A stretch of 64,000 nucleotides of DNA. It comes from Phlyctochytrium arcticum. Lineage: Eukaryota > Chytridiomycota > Chytridiomycetes > Chytridiales > Chytridiaceae. The notes below the pieces were generated by a model. The model was given only the letters and a program-made list of their open reading frames with translations. It ran no database searches and was not told the DNA's origin. The position numbers and the translations under genes were made by a program. Positions 23,058-34,700 of the stretch are shown here, in pieces. The number at the start of each line of letters is the position of its first letter. The first letter of the stretch is position 1. The DNA lies in NCBI GenBank assembly GCA_025602905.1, contig JAHLKI010000022.1, positions 310,001 through 374,000 on the forward strand, read 5' to 3'.

Positions 23058-24047
23058 ATGGCAGAAGTAGGTTCATTAGTACATTTAACTGACATTGAAC
23101 AAGTTATTGATACATGTTGAGCAGGAGTTTGATTGGTACATTAGCCCTGCGGAGCGGTTTGCCTCGGGTACTTTCCCAACAATGATATGGGAGGACTTGC
23201 CCCAGGTGCTGACACTCGTCCCTCAGAGACCCAGTTCACAAGATACTCTGAAGACGAAGACTATGTCACCAGTATGTTGGTTCACCTCGGTTTTCCTACG
23301 ATGTTTAGACTGACTGTCGTCAAAAAGTACACCAGCTAGAACCGCTCTTTGCCCTGTCGCGTCTGTCCATCGAAGAGTTTTCTCAGATATGGTAAAGTCT
23401 CTTGAACTACAGCAATTCGTCCCAGGAATTAATCATAAGTTGTGGTATCCAGGCAGTTGGTCGACATCCGGATGTCACAAAAGATCAACAAGGAACAATA
23501 TGTGACATTTGCCCATATCCTAAACACACGGCGAAAAGGGAAGCCTCTACCCATTGGAGTACCATTGGAGATCAAGGAAGTGTTCTTGCGTGATGTAGGT
23601 TTTTTTCTAGTGGTACCCTAGAGATGCAATGAGTTGACACGAATCTAGACTGAAGCAGTGGAGCAAAAGCCATTCACGCGTAGTCTCTCAGACAACATCC
23701 GCGATATCGGCTCCTCACGGCATAAAACAACTCAAGAGCTAACGTCTGAGCTATCGCAGCTTGAAACTGAACTCAATGCAGCACAGTCAGAAGTGGCGCT
23801 GGCCACCGACCGTGTCAAGGAAGAGGAAACAACGCGTGGGGAGATGGAGGGTTTGTTAGGATACAAACGGCGGCAATTGCAAGCCTTGCGTGAGGAAGTC
23901 CAGGCACTCAAGGGTATGGCAGGTGGGATTTCTGGAAGTGGGGGTGCACAGCAGCATGTAGAAGAGTTGTTAGAGAAACTCTTGGGAGAAAAGCAGATGC
24001 TCGAGGCACGAAAGGCAGAATTGGAACGGACTGTAGCTGCGGTCTAA
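23058..24047 (+). CDS. End3-like endocytic protein (EH domain plus coiled coil)
   Basis: This is a multi-exon gene. Clear parts are an EH-type segment and a C-terminal coiled coil. The EH segment runs L-E-P-L-F-A-L-S-R-L-S-I-E-E-F-S-Q-I-W, then, after an intron, Q-L-V-D-I-R-M-S-Q-K-I-N-K-E-Q-Y-V-T-F. It leads to L-P-I-G-V-P, as in the second EH domain of End3. The coiled coil (last exon from about 23649) runs to 24047. End3 works with Pan1 and Sla1 at actin patches. Exon 1 may be only M-A-E, spliced to E-F-D-W-Y-I-S-P-A-E-R. There is no room upstream for the usual first EH domain. Introns between 23160 and 23330 are ambiguous, so the middle of the protein is uncertain. Confidence 0.65.
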
Positions 24048-24153
24048 AACTTTTGGATCGCGGGCGATTCGGTGTGAAAATTTTCAAATTGGAAAACGAG
24101 CCTCTCTATCTATATGTACATATACACTCTAAACTACAACAAAACTGATGATT

Positions 24154-27100
24154 TTATTCTTGATTATTCTTCTCACGACCCCGTTTGACAGTACTTCCAT
24201 CGCCTCCCGCTCGGTTCTTTCTCCCCTTACTCATGCTAATCCGCATCCTCTCAAACATTTCCTCTTGGGCTTGGTCACGGTCACCCAGCTCAGCCTCCAA
24301 CTCTTCATTTGCAGCTTCCAACTCCCGGATTCTTTCATCTCTATCCTTGATTTTGGACTCCAAAAGCATCAGAGATGACTGGAGCGCAGCATTCTGATCA
24401 TTCAAAGTGGCAATTTCTGCCTCAAGGGTGGCTTGCCGTGTTTCAGCAGTTTGGCGGAAGGTAACGTAGTCCTGCTCAAGAGTGGCAAATTGGCCCTTCT
24501 CTGTATCCACATCGGCATTAAGTTGTTTATTGGCGGAAGTGAGTTCCTCGATGTTTTGCTTTGCGTCCTGCATCTCCTTGGATAATGCCTCTGTTCGTTG
24601 ATTCGCCAGCTTCAGATCTCCCCGCAAGCGGGAAGCCAAAGACTCTGCTTCCTTTCGCCCCGTTGCTTCTCTCTCCTTCTCCTTCTCCATTGTTTTCATG
24701 CCCGTCCCCAGATCCGTCAATCGTCGGTCCCTTTTTCTCAATTCTCGTTCCAATTCTGCAGTCCGCCCCTCCCACACCTTGAGTTCATCTTCCAGGGCTG
24801 TCGTTCGCGACGCGTATAATGCCATTTTTTGCGCAGCAATAGCAACCTGTAGGTCAGCTTCCTTTTGTATGTGCGCGCGGGTGGTGGCCAGGGAGGATTC
24901 CAAGCGGGTCAATTCCGCAATGGCGTTTTGGGAGAGATCAGATGAGGAACGTTGCGAGTTGGCGGGTGGATAGGATGCGGGCGGAGAATCGCTTATATGG
25001 CCTGGTGGTGAAGGGGACTGCGATTGAGAGGCCACGCGTTGAGTGTCTGGAAGTGTGACTCGTGTAGACGGTTGCTTGACTACCGAACGATCTTTTGAGC
25101 GATTCCTGCTCGCGAGCACGGATGCCATTCTAGCCCCTTCCATTTCTACTATCCGCCGCATGATTATACCAGCACCATCCAAAACCGTCGCGCGCGTATC
25201 CGACTCCAAAACATGTAAAAGAAGAGTTAAAAGCGTGAGCAGATCGTCGTCCGTTAACTCTTCCAGTACTGTGGCCACAAAATCGTCTCGGCAGATTTCA
25301 AACATCAAGCCAACAATGGCAATTCGGATCTGCGGGGCCAGATTTCGCCCGTGAGAATTCAAATTAGTCTCCAGAATGCCTATGTGAAGCAAGCTGAGGA
25401 GCCAGGTATCCCGAAGTTCAGGTTCGTCCAGGTCAATCCCTTCCAAGCCCAGCCAACATTTGAGCAATTCACATGATTCCAAGACCTTCCATTGTGATGC
25501 TATTGGGTCTTCATCAAATGATAGACATGTATCAGTTTCTGCTGCATTCATGCAAATGTTCTCCAGCAGATAGTACAGGTAGCCCAATAACTCTGTGCAG
25601 ACTTCCTTTGCCTGACGATGGAACGTCTCGTGCAAGTCGGCAGGAACTTCGGGGGGAAGCGTCATATACTGTTGCAAACGTGCCGTTGATGAGATGTTGA
25701 GTTTCATTTAAATGTAGAGGCCCACATACCGATGTAGCCATGTACTTCATAAATCCAGGTACGGACGTCCGCCGCTGCCCAGAACCGAAAAGTGAAGGCA
25801 TAATCCCCAAGGCTTCACCTGCGTAGTACTGGTACCATTCGGCCAAGGCATGTAATGCATTCGTTTCCAAAGCCAAGACCCAAATTGGAGCAACTGACTC
25901 ACTGGCGTCATAGCCTTTTGTACCCTCAACAACAGTTGTCAAGAAACCGACCAGCTAGCAGGGAAATGGTCAAATGGGTGTGAGTAGGGCGTGTTTTGTA
26001 CCAAGTTTTACCTCAGCTGCCGTGTCGCGATGGCCAAGATTTATCATAATTTCTTTCAGCATCCCCTCATCCATAACCATCCTAATATGGGGTGTAAGTC
26101 GACGTGTAAAGCCTAAATCCTCAACTATGCACAACAACCTCTGTATTTCCTCAACGCTTTCACCCGGTAGCAGAAACAAACGGCGCAACAGTTCAATCGC
26201 CGGCTGTCTGAGCCATGCATACGCCGTACTTCCCCCCGACAAAACAGTCACAACGATATTCCACGTTTCTTTCAGGTTACTTGGGCTGCACAGCTTGTCA
26301 TAGGTTTTCGAGAGGGGTGCACTCGCTGTGGGTGTACGCATGAGAGCCATTATGATTTGCAATGAGTGGATGACAATGTCGAGATTCTACGATCGCGGTC
26401 AGCCAGGGTTGCGGGTAAATGAGCCACGCATACACGTACTTCATTATTCAGCAAGTGAACTAGGGCGCGCAAGAGGGCGGAGAAGTGGGGTATGCTTCTG
26501 ATTTGACCCAAGGCTACTTCATGTGCGGAGATGATTGCTAGAAACTTGAGATTTCCTTCCCCAGCTGCGGTAATTGTGGTCTCAGTCGGCCGGTTCTTGT
26601 CGTGAAGTTCTATGCTGTGGGTCGTTGGCGTTTGTTCCTGAAAGCTGGAATGTACGTGTCGCTGCTTACATGGAATTGCAAACTGTGGATATCATTTTCT
26701 CGGGTAGCTCTCCCCCAAATTTTTGACAGATACTCAAAAAGTTGCGCACCAATTCTGTGACCTGCAACGTGGTCTATTAGTCGAAGTATAAGCCCAGGCA
26801 AACAGCATGATCTCCCCTACTTTATCAGGAAGTTGACTGTAAAAGCTGGAAAGTGCGGTGATGAACTCATGGCGCTTGTCGTCTATCAGCTCCGCCCACA
26901 AGGAATAATGATCTATGTCGCGATGGAAAGTCTCTTAGCACCTGTAATTCCATCATGCTCTCCATATTGAGCTACCCAATATCAATAGAATGTCCACAAC
27001 TGCCCCGATTACTTCCAGGTTGACTTTGACGTGTTTGCTGCCGGTATTCGGTGTTGATGGCCGTCGGACCGCGTTCATCAGTCGGTCCAAAAAAACGCGT

Positions 27101-27410
27101 GGAAGGCGGGCATAACACCATGCCTCCGACAAAATCGCAGAAGCAGCAGCATTTCCGCTTTCTGAATGACACCATAGTTCCCGACTGTTGAGATCCACGG
27201 TTTTATCCTCCAATGCTTGCAGGACGGCCTAAGGACAGGTATAAGTATGGTTTAACGTTTTGAACATAAACAAAGCACTATTCTTACGGGAAGCGGTGCT
27301 CCACTGAGCAACTCGCGCACACCCAGGTGGGAGGTTGATACGGGAGTCCATGGTTCAAGAAAGGGCTTTGCTGGCCCGCGGTGGATCTTGGGAGTCGCAG
27401 GCGCAAGCAT
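24154..27410 (-). CDS. Helical-repeat and coiled-coil protein of unknown family
   Basis: The proposed start is an ATG at 27410 (M-L-A-P-A-T-P-K-I-H-R), spliced at a GTAAGA donor near 27290 to an exon beginning A-V-L-Q-A-L-E-D. Further exons lie between about 27230 and 26380 (edges uncertain). Clear exons follow: about 26388-26013, 25948-25735 and the last, about 25675-24154. The first two-thirds are leucine-rich helices of armadillo/HEAT character. The last exon ends in a coiled coil of about 250 residues with a basic tail. The layout recalls p115/Uso1 or CIP2A, but I find no diagnostic motif of either. It is divergent from the MYND-presenilin gene, with about 300 bp between. Confidence 0.6.
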
Positions 27411-27708
27411 TCAAGATTTGGGACAGCGTCGGACTTTTGTTGATGCGTTCTCGCGCGAAAGATTGGATATTCAAAGTTAGGGTTCGCGGCTGCGACATCA
27501 CGTGGCGGTATTCATGACTGATGGCCGGCGCCGAAATTCCTGGATTGTCACCGCAAGAAGGTCGGGAATTTCAACGGGAAACCTGGGCAATGACTTGAAA
27601 GGGAGCTTTAATAGAACTTTGGAACGGAACGGCGACTTTGGGATATACTGGATAAAGTGAGGAGCGGAAAACATCACCCCAAAAACGTAGCGGACTTTTC
27701 CAAAGATC

Positions 27709-30317
27709 ATGGCCTCCACGGAGCCCGCCTTCTCCGGCGGTGGTGGAGGAGGGGCGACTGGCAGTGACCTCAACTTTCCTTGTAGTGTCTGCGGCAACCC
27801 CGCCCGGTTCATGTGCTCCGTATGCGGCGCTCAAGCCCAGGTTTACTACTGTGATCCAGCGTGTCAGACGGCCGATTGGGAGCGAGGGCACAAGGACACT
27901 TGTGTGGGAGCGACTCGACGAACCACCTCGGGAACCGCTGCTGGGGATAGGTCGAGGAGACTGGAGCACCGGCAAGCATCTCAGACCAGTATAGCGGGTG
28001 GTCTGCGCGAGGAGCAGATGCCGCAGAGTTCATCGGGTGCCGTGTCATCGGCAGTGTCACTGAATACTACATCGATGACATCTATGGAGCGAACATCGCG
28101 CGGACGAACCAGGCGACGTCGGAAGCGTGTCCAGGGGAGAGGAAATGTTGCGCAAGTCATAAATGCAGAGAGTGAGTGTTACTTTGCGTTTAGAAGTCAG
28201 TGAACGACATACTGATGTTGTTCTTGCAGCCCACTTTATCGACCGAATAAAAACATTTCTCAACAAGTTTCGTTTTATAAGCAAAGCACCAACGCCCCAG
28301 ACTCAGGTGAGGCTGCAACCAGCTCATTCATTACCGACCAAATGCCCTAACACTTTGCAGTCGGCTACATCAAACTCTACAAATCTTGACCCGAGTTCCG
28401 CCGCTCGTACCCGAAACAGCACCACCGACCAGATTGTTATTCCACCACGGGGCACTTCCATGGAACAGCAGGAGCCACCAGATCTGGTCCCAGAAGAGTT
28501 GACGGAGGAGGAAAAAATGGAAGATTTAAAGTTTTACCTTGAGCAAATATACCTGATCATCAAGCCAGTTTTGTGCTGCATTGCACTTTCCATCCTGTGG
28601 GTCAAATTGACGACCCCCTTTGAACCAAACTTTTCTACTGGGTAAGCGTTGCTGAGCCTTGCATGGTTTGATTTGGGACACTGCCTAATTGATTAGATTA
28701 ATAGGCTAAGTCAACAGAGCGCGCCATCCACTACCGTGGGCGGCAATTTTGGAGTGGGACCCAGCGGCAATGGAGAAGCCTTTGTTGGTGCACTGATCAT
28801 ATTAGCTCAAATTGTGGTAGCGACCGTCGTTGTGGTGGTTCTGTTTTATTTTAATTGCATGAAGGTGAGTTGACTTTATCTTTTGATCAACTGGAAATCT
28901 GTACTGATGAATCCTCGCGCCAGGTTCTTTTTGGATTCTTTACGCTGGTAGTTACTGTCCTCTTGGCCATGTTTGGATGGACGCTGGGCGTGGAACTCTT
29001 GTCCGTGCATAACCTGACCTTGGACAAAATCACTTTTGTTTTCTTTCTGTGGAACTTGACGGTTGTGGGCGTTCTGATGATATTCTACAAGGGACCACTG
29101 TTTTTGCAGCAAGCCTATCTGGTTATCATGTGCAGTAAAATGGTAGGTGCAAAAAGTATAAACAAATATGGAGCAAGAGTGGAGGATTGACTTTGGATTC
29201 GGACAGGCGTTTACTTTAACCAAGCTACCTGCTCTGACTACCTGGATTTTACTTGCGCTGTTGGCAGTATGGGGTAAGTAGTTTGAGGATGCTGTACTTA
29301 TGCAAAGGTCTTATGGATTTTGCCTTTGCAGATTTGATAGCAGTTCTTTGCCCCTTTGGCCCTTTACGAATTTTGGTTGAAGCTTCACAAAACAATCAGA
29401 GGGAGATCCCCGCTCTGTTATACACAGGTGAGTTCAGAAACTACGTATTTCTTGACACTGGATGTTGATCAACTTTAAAATAGTAATGGTATGGATGACC
29501 ATGGCGACCCCGGCAGATCCGCCTCCAAATCGACTCAAGAACACGGGTGTACCTGCCCCACCTGTACGTGCATACACGTCTAGCTCCAGCCGTTCGCGAG
29601 GATCTCTCAAAGATCCACCGAGTGATTATGGTGAAGATCGCCAGCTTACAGATTCGAGTCACAATTGGACAAATAACACGGTGGACGCCGCCGGGCATGG
29701 CGGAGATGCTGATGAAGTGGAAATGCACATTCGGAATTCAGAGGGAGAGCGCGGGTCAACTGCTAACCTGGTTGATCGCTATCAACACGAAGGAGAGGCC
29801 GCCAGGAGACGGCCGCCACCGCTGGGTGATGGGACCGCGACGGTTTCCGATGTCGTGTTAGAGGATACGGCAGCGCGGACGTCGATTGATGAACTTGAGG
29901 AGGAAGAGGAAGCGGCCAGAGGTGGGCTGAAGCTAGGGCTGGGTGATTTTGTATTTTATAGTGTGCTGGTTGGGCGTGCTGGTGAGTAGCTTATCTGACG
30001 TGTTTCAGCCATCTCATCAATTTGCTAAACGTTCTATTGCTGTAGCACTGTTTGATTGGGTCACGACAGTCACTTGCGTTGTGGGAGTTCTGACCGGACT
30101 CAACATGACGATTTTCCTCCTCGTACTTTATCAAAAGGCACTCCCAGCACTTCCGATCAGCATTGCTTTTGGTATTTTATTTTATTTTGTCAGCTCCGTC
30201 ACTTTGACACCGTTTGTCAATGCGCTGGTCCAGCGACCCAACAAGTTTACGGTACCCGGGGTCGATAGCTGGCTTTGGGTAGGACGAGGGGAGGGCAGCG
30301 GAGCTATTTTTGTGTGA
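27709..30317 (+). CDS. MYND zinc finger-presenilin fusion (GxGD intramembrane protease)
   Basis: Nine exons join in frame to 710 aa: 27709-28171, 28230-28306, 28361-28641, 28705-28864, 28924-29142, 29207-29273, 29332-29427, 29484-29981, 30046-30317. Residues 25-65 form a complete MYND finger (C25, C28, C36, C39, C48, C52, H61, C65). Presenilin follows. Hydrophobic segments start near residue 245. The first catalytic Asp is D423 in W-D-L-I-A-V-L-C-P-F-G-P-L-R (presenilins usually have Y-D). An acidic loop of about 150 residues follows. The second Asp is D609 in K-L-G-L-G-D-F-V-F-Y-S, and the PAL motif is P654-A-L. Both protease Asp residues are intact. MYND domains bind proline-rich peptides. 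Confidence 0.9.
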
Positions 30318-31715
30318 TTTACAGCAGCAAATGTACAGATCATCGCTTTCAAGAACTTCCTCATCTCCCTCTTCCTTCACTCCCAGGTGACCAAACACCC
30401 TTATACCCTCTTTTCCCTCATCTCTCTCTTTCCCTCTGCCCTGACCTTCACTGGTTGATTGGGACGCAATTTTGTCCCCTTATTTTATGGCCCCTCTTGT
30501 ATAGAAGCACCCAATGCCCGATAGACAATGTGTTTTTTTGGATATGTACATACATTTTATTTACGATAGAGGAACATCCCTTAACATTTTACCCCGGGTG
30601 TGGTTGGTCCCTGCGAGCCCGACAAGCCTCGAATGTCGGACCAAAAGGGTAATTCAATTTGGGAAAAAGCACTCCTTTCATCAAATCCAGCGCACGAAAT
30701 TTCGACAATCCCTGAGTTGATTTTTCTGATAAAACTCATCCTCTTCAAGATATTCACACCCCATAGTTTTCCCTATTTCCTAATGCCAAACGACCCATCC
30801 TGTGCGTCCACGGAATCCCAAAAAACGCACTGCCAAAATTGAGCGGCGCAGACCGCCAAGCACCCGCACGTGACCGCAGGATTATCGACTCGAGCCCCGA
30901 GCGGCCGACGTCTTCCTTTTGGTTTTCGGAGACGACGACGACGACGACGATTTCCACTTTTAATTGCTGCTTCACATTCCACAAACAATCGAAACCTCGG
31001 CCAAGGACCAGAAAACTGTATCAACCGCACGAACATCAAAACACCTCCGGAAACGAACGGGTGCATTTAGAGACTGGACGATCTGTTGTGTCTTTTCCCG
31101 CCCATTGCGCTTTTCTTCCTCTGTTAAAAGAGATATCACCGTTGGAGCGACCGGATCGCGTATCTTGACTTGTTCAACAGTTGTCAGTGTCGACTACGGT
31201 GAATTCTTAATACCGGATTGAAGACCTGCCCGACCAGCATAAATAATACACCTGTCAATCTGGTGGTGGGAAGAGCGCTTGTCCACATCAAAAATAGGAC
31301 ACAAGATCCCCCTGGCACTTTGAAGAGTAACTTAGACCGCCTTCATCGGTTTACAAGGCACCTCACCTGTGCGCTCCAATTTGACAGTCGAGCTTAGAGT
31401 TTGGAAAGCTCGATGTGTGAGAAAGCACTGTAGCAGCCCTGCTGCACCGCACATCGTCGCTCCCTACTTTATTGCTCAAATTTGTTCACCATCTATTACT
31501 TTTCAGTGCTATCCTCAAGCCAAGGTCTTCTCTGCCACCTGACATCAGTCTCAACGATTTCAAGACCAGTCTTTTGTTTATTCTCATTAGTGCAGTTGCT
31601 TTTCGGGCAAGGTATGTCTAATAATTGGTTTACCCCCATATCGGAAAGCGTTTTCTCACTGTCAATGAATAGCGATCTGCTTAAATAAGCCAGGGCTCAC
31701 TCACCCCCGCCAGTA
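30318..31715. other. Intergenic, 1.4 kb
   Basis: This lies between the presenilin gene and the RhoGAP gene. It holds a short GAC repeat near 30931-30950 and several uninformative small frames. It probably includes the 5' leader and promoter of the RhoGAP gene. No RNA gene or transposon is recognised. Confidence 0.5.
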
Positions 31716-34700
31716 ATGCCAACAGACATCGGTCGAGTGCAACACATGGATGCTTCCACTCAAACTGACATTGATCAGCCACGGAAAAGTCTACCCAACA
31801 CATTAAGCATCACCATCCCTCACTCACAACTCTCATTTTTTCAATTCGAAGAGACTGGGAAGGGCAAAAAGGATAGCAAGCGCATGTCGGCCATTATTGT
31901 TTCTGCCTCGCCAGACGGTTCACGCAATAAGGATGATATGTCTGTAGTTTCTATCAGCCTTCCTCACCGTTATTCTGTTACCTCTGTAAAGTCATTGAGG
32001 TCATCAGATCGGCTGGGCCTCAGGCGTTCCAGTACCCCTACAGCCCAACCCACCACCTTAAACATCAAACAAGAACAGAATTTAGAGGGTGACATGCTCC
32101 GGGAGAAACTAGTAACGCCAAAGCCATCAAAGGAACTAGAGACTTCCTCCGAAATTACTCACGCATCATCAGACGCTTTTGTACCCGTTCCAGCTTCCAC
32201 CGCCGTTGAGCCAGCATCGCCAATTTCCACCGCAATGAGCAGCTTTACGGCACGCGCTACCGAGGAGGTTATCCCGTCATCTGCATCGTTCCGCGAGGCA
32301 TCTAATGATATACCTATGATGGATCAGGCTCCGAGAGTTTACAAGAGTCTTTGTGAGCTTCCTAAACTGCCTCCGCTAGGGGTAAGTACCTCGGCGTGTG
32401 GAATTTATATATCATGACTGCCCGATTGACTCTTGCTTCTCTTCATTTAGTTCTCGGATTACCTTTCAACCCCCGGGACTGCGAGCTCAATCGAGGCACT
32501 GGTTTCGCAATGGCCCGTACTAAAATCAGGCGTTGTTTTTCGCAAAGATGTTTTGCCTTCTTCCGCAACCAGCTCCAGTCGAAACGATCGCAATCCATCA
32601 AATCGCCTCGTCAGCCGCTCCTTTAGTAACCTGCTGAAAAGTATGCGCAAGTCAAAGGAACATTGCGAGAATGGTGAACCGAGGGGTTCTTCAGAAGAGG
32701 ACGAATGGAACATATATTACGCTGAAGTGCGCGGTCGATACTTGATGTTTTACGCGATTCACGACCTGCCTCTTCCTGAACCTCGATCCGAAAGCAAGCA
32801 ACAGCAAGGCTTGCAGCGGAGCGGCACGGCACTTGTATCTCTGTCAGCACGAAATTCCCGCAGCACATTGATGGGACCTCCCGGCAACCAGATGCGGGAC
32901 GCTTTATTGCAAAAGCCGCTGGCCAAATTATTCCATTCTTTGGGCAAGCGTAACAAGCCGTCTCAGAAACAGATTCTCGACCACAGCAACAAGCGGGAGA
33001 TGCGAGATGAAAGGTTATCGTTGGAAGGGGTGTCGCGTATGTCATCTGACCAGCGCCGAAATTTCTTTTCCTCATTTTCACCCGAGAATATCAAGAATCT
33101 TCAGGTAAAACACATATCGCAACGCCCGTTGGAAAATTTGCTTACTAAAATTCATGTTTTGTAGCGCACTTTGGTTCGGTACATTCCACTCCAGCAAGCG
33201 TCCGTTGAGCAAATTCCACGAACAAAGGCTGCCATGATGCTCATGCCCAACAATCGTTCGTCAATATCAAGTGTCATGTCAGCAGCAAGTTCAGGATCCG
33301 TTCTAGTGGTCAACAGCACTCCCATCGAACGCCAACACGAGGTCAACCTGAACCCCGCTGAATGTGATCAAATTCTCATGGACGTACTTTTGCATGATGA
33401 CGTGATGGATGCATACGATGCGGACCAGTTGACCATCTCTACAGTAAACTCTTCCTCTATGCGTGATAGCCCCTCGCGCCAGAGAGAGTTTAGCGAGTGG
33501 GTCGCTGCCATATCGACCGCTAGCGATTTGAACCGGTCCCCGAATGACATTGTTAAACCAAACGGGAGTGACGGTGCCGTCACTATTGTGCTGGAAGATT
33601 CTCCCCTGCCCCGCCGTCGAAGTGGACAATCGTCGTCAACAAATAAGAATTTCAAAGATACCAGCTCTATATCAAGCGGTCGCACGGTACGAAGCAAACA
33701 TTCCGCGAGGGAGGCGAGTTCTGTGAGACGCGAACAGAGTGTGGGATCGGCAGTGCGCGAGCCTGTCTCTCTCGACGTGGAAGATAGAGTCTCCGACATT
33801 GAGCAACCCCAAGATAACTTTGAGGTCGTTATGGAAGACTCTGTCGGGGAGCCATCCCCCGTTGACATCCAGAGCGATGAATCCAGTGAGCGCAGACCAG
33901 AGGCTCCTATTCGCGGATCGTCTCTGGGTTCCCCCCTTCAACAACATCATCAACAGCAGGGCAAGTCGTTTGCAAAAATGCTTTCCGGCCGGTGGAAGAT
34001 GACATTTGAAAAGGAGAGAGAACAGCCACGCGCTCGTCCAGTCATTTCTGGACCGAGTAATTTTCAAAAGGTTGAGATGACTCCCGAAATGATGTTGCAG
34101 GGAATGACGGCGGTTGGTCCGCGGCCCACGGATAACTTGCGGGACATTGGCGGCGTCAACCGGGAATCTGCTGAACCTCAAAGCTTTTTGACAGAATCTA
34201 GTCGCGATCGCGACCGCAGCGGAAAATCTTACGAAGACCGAGATCGCAAAAGGAATGAACGTTCGGATAAGCATGCCGGATTTAAACGGATTGCCACAGA
34301 AGATGCTATTCTTGAGAAGGAACGGGTGCATGCCAAGAAGGAGCGTGAGCGAGAAAAGAAGCGCGAGGCCAAAGAAGCCAAGGAGAAAGCCCGTCAACTC
34401 AAGGCAGCCGCGATTCACGGACGGGCAAGCGCGGGTGCGGCGCCTGCCGCAGAGGCCCATAAACTGCGCGTCAATTCGTACAGCTCAGTCCGTCCGATGG
34501 AAGATGACCAACCATCGTTGTCGACCTCGCGACTCTTTTTCCCCTTCTTGAATAAATCCCTGTTTGCGTCGTCGAAAGAAAAAGAACTCCCGATACCTGT
34601 CAACGAGCTTCTGCAGCGTAGCGGTACAATGTCTTCGCGCGCGTCGACGGTGCGGCGCCGAGTTGGTCGATCTAAGCGAGAATCATGCGGCACGACGACC

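Noticed and set aside
24154..27410. Assignment as Uso1/p115 or CIP2A
   Set aside because: Architecture (helical repeats then coiled coil) is similar, but no diagnostic stretch of either family was recognised, so it is left unnamed.
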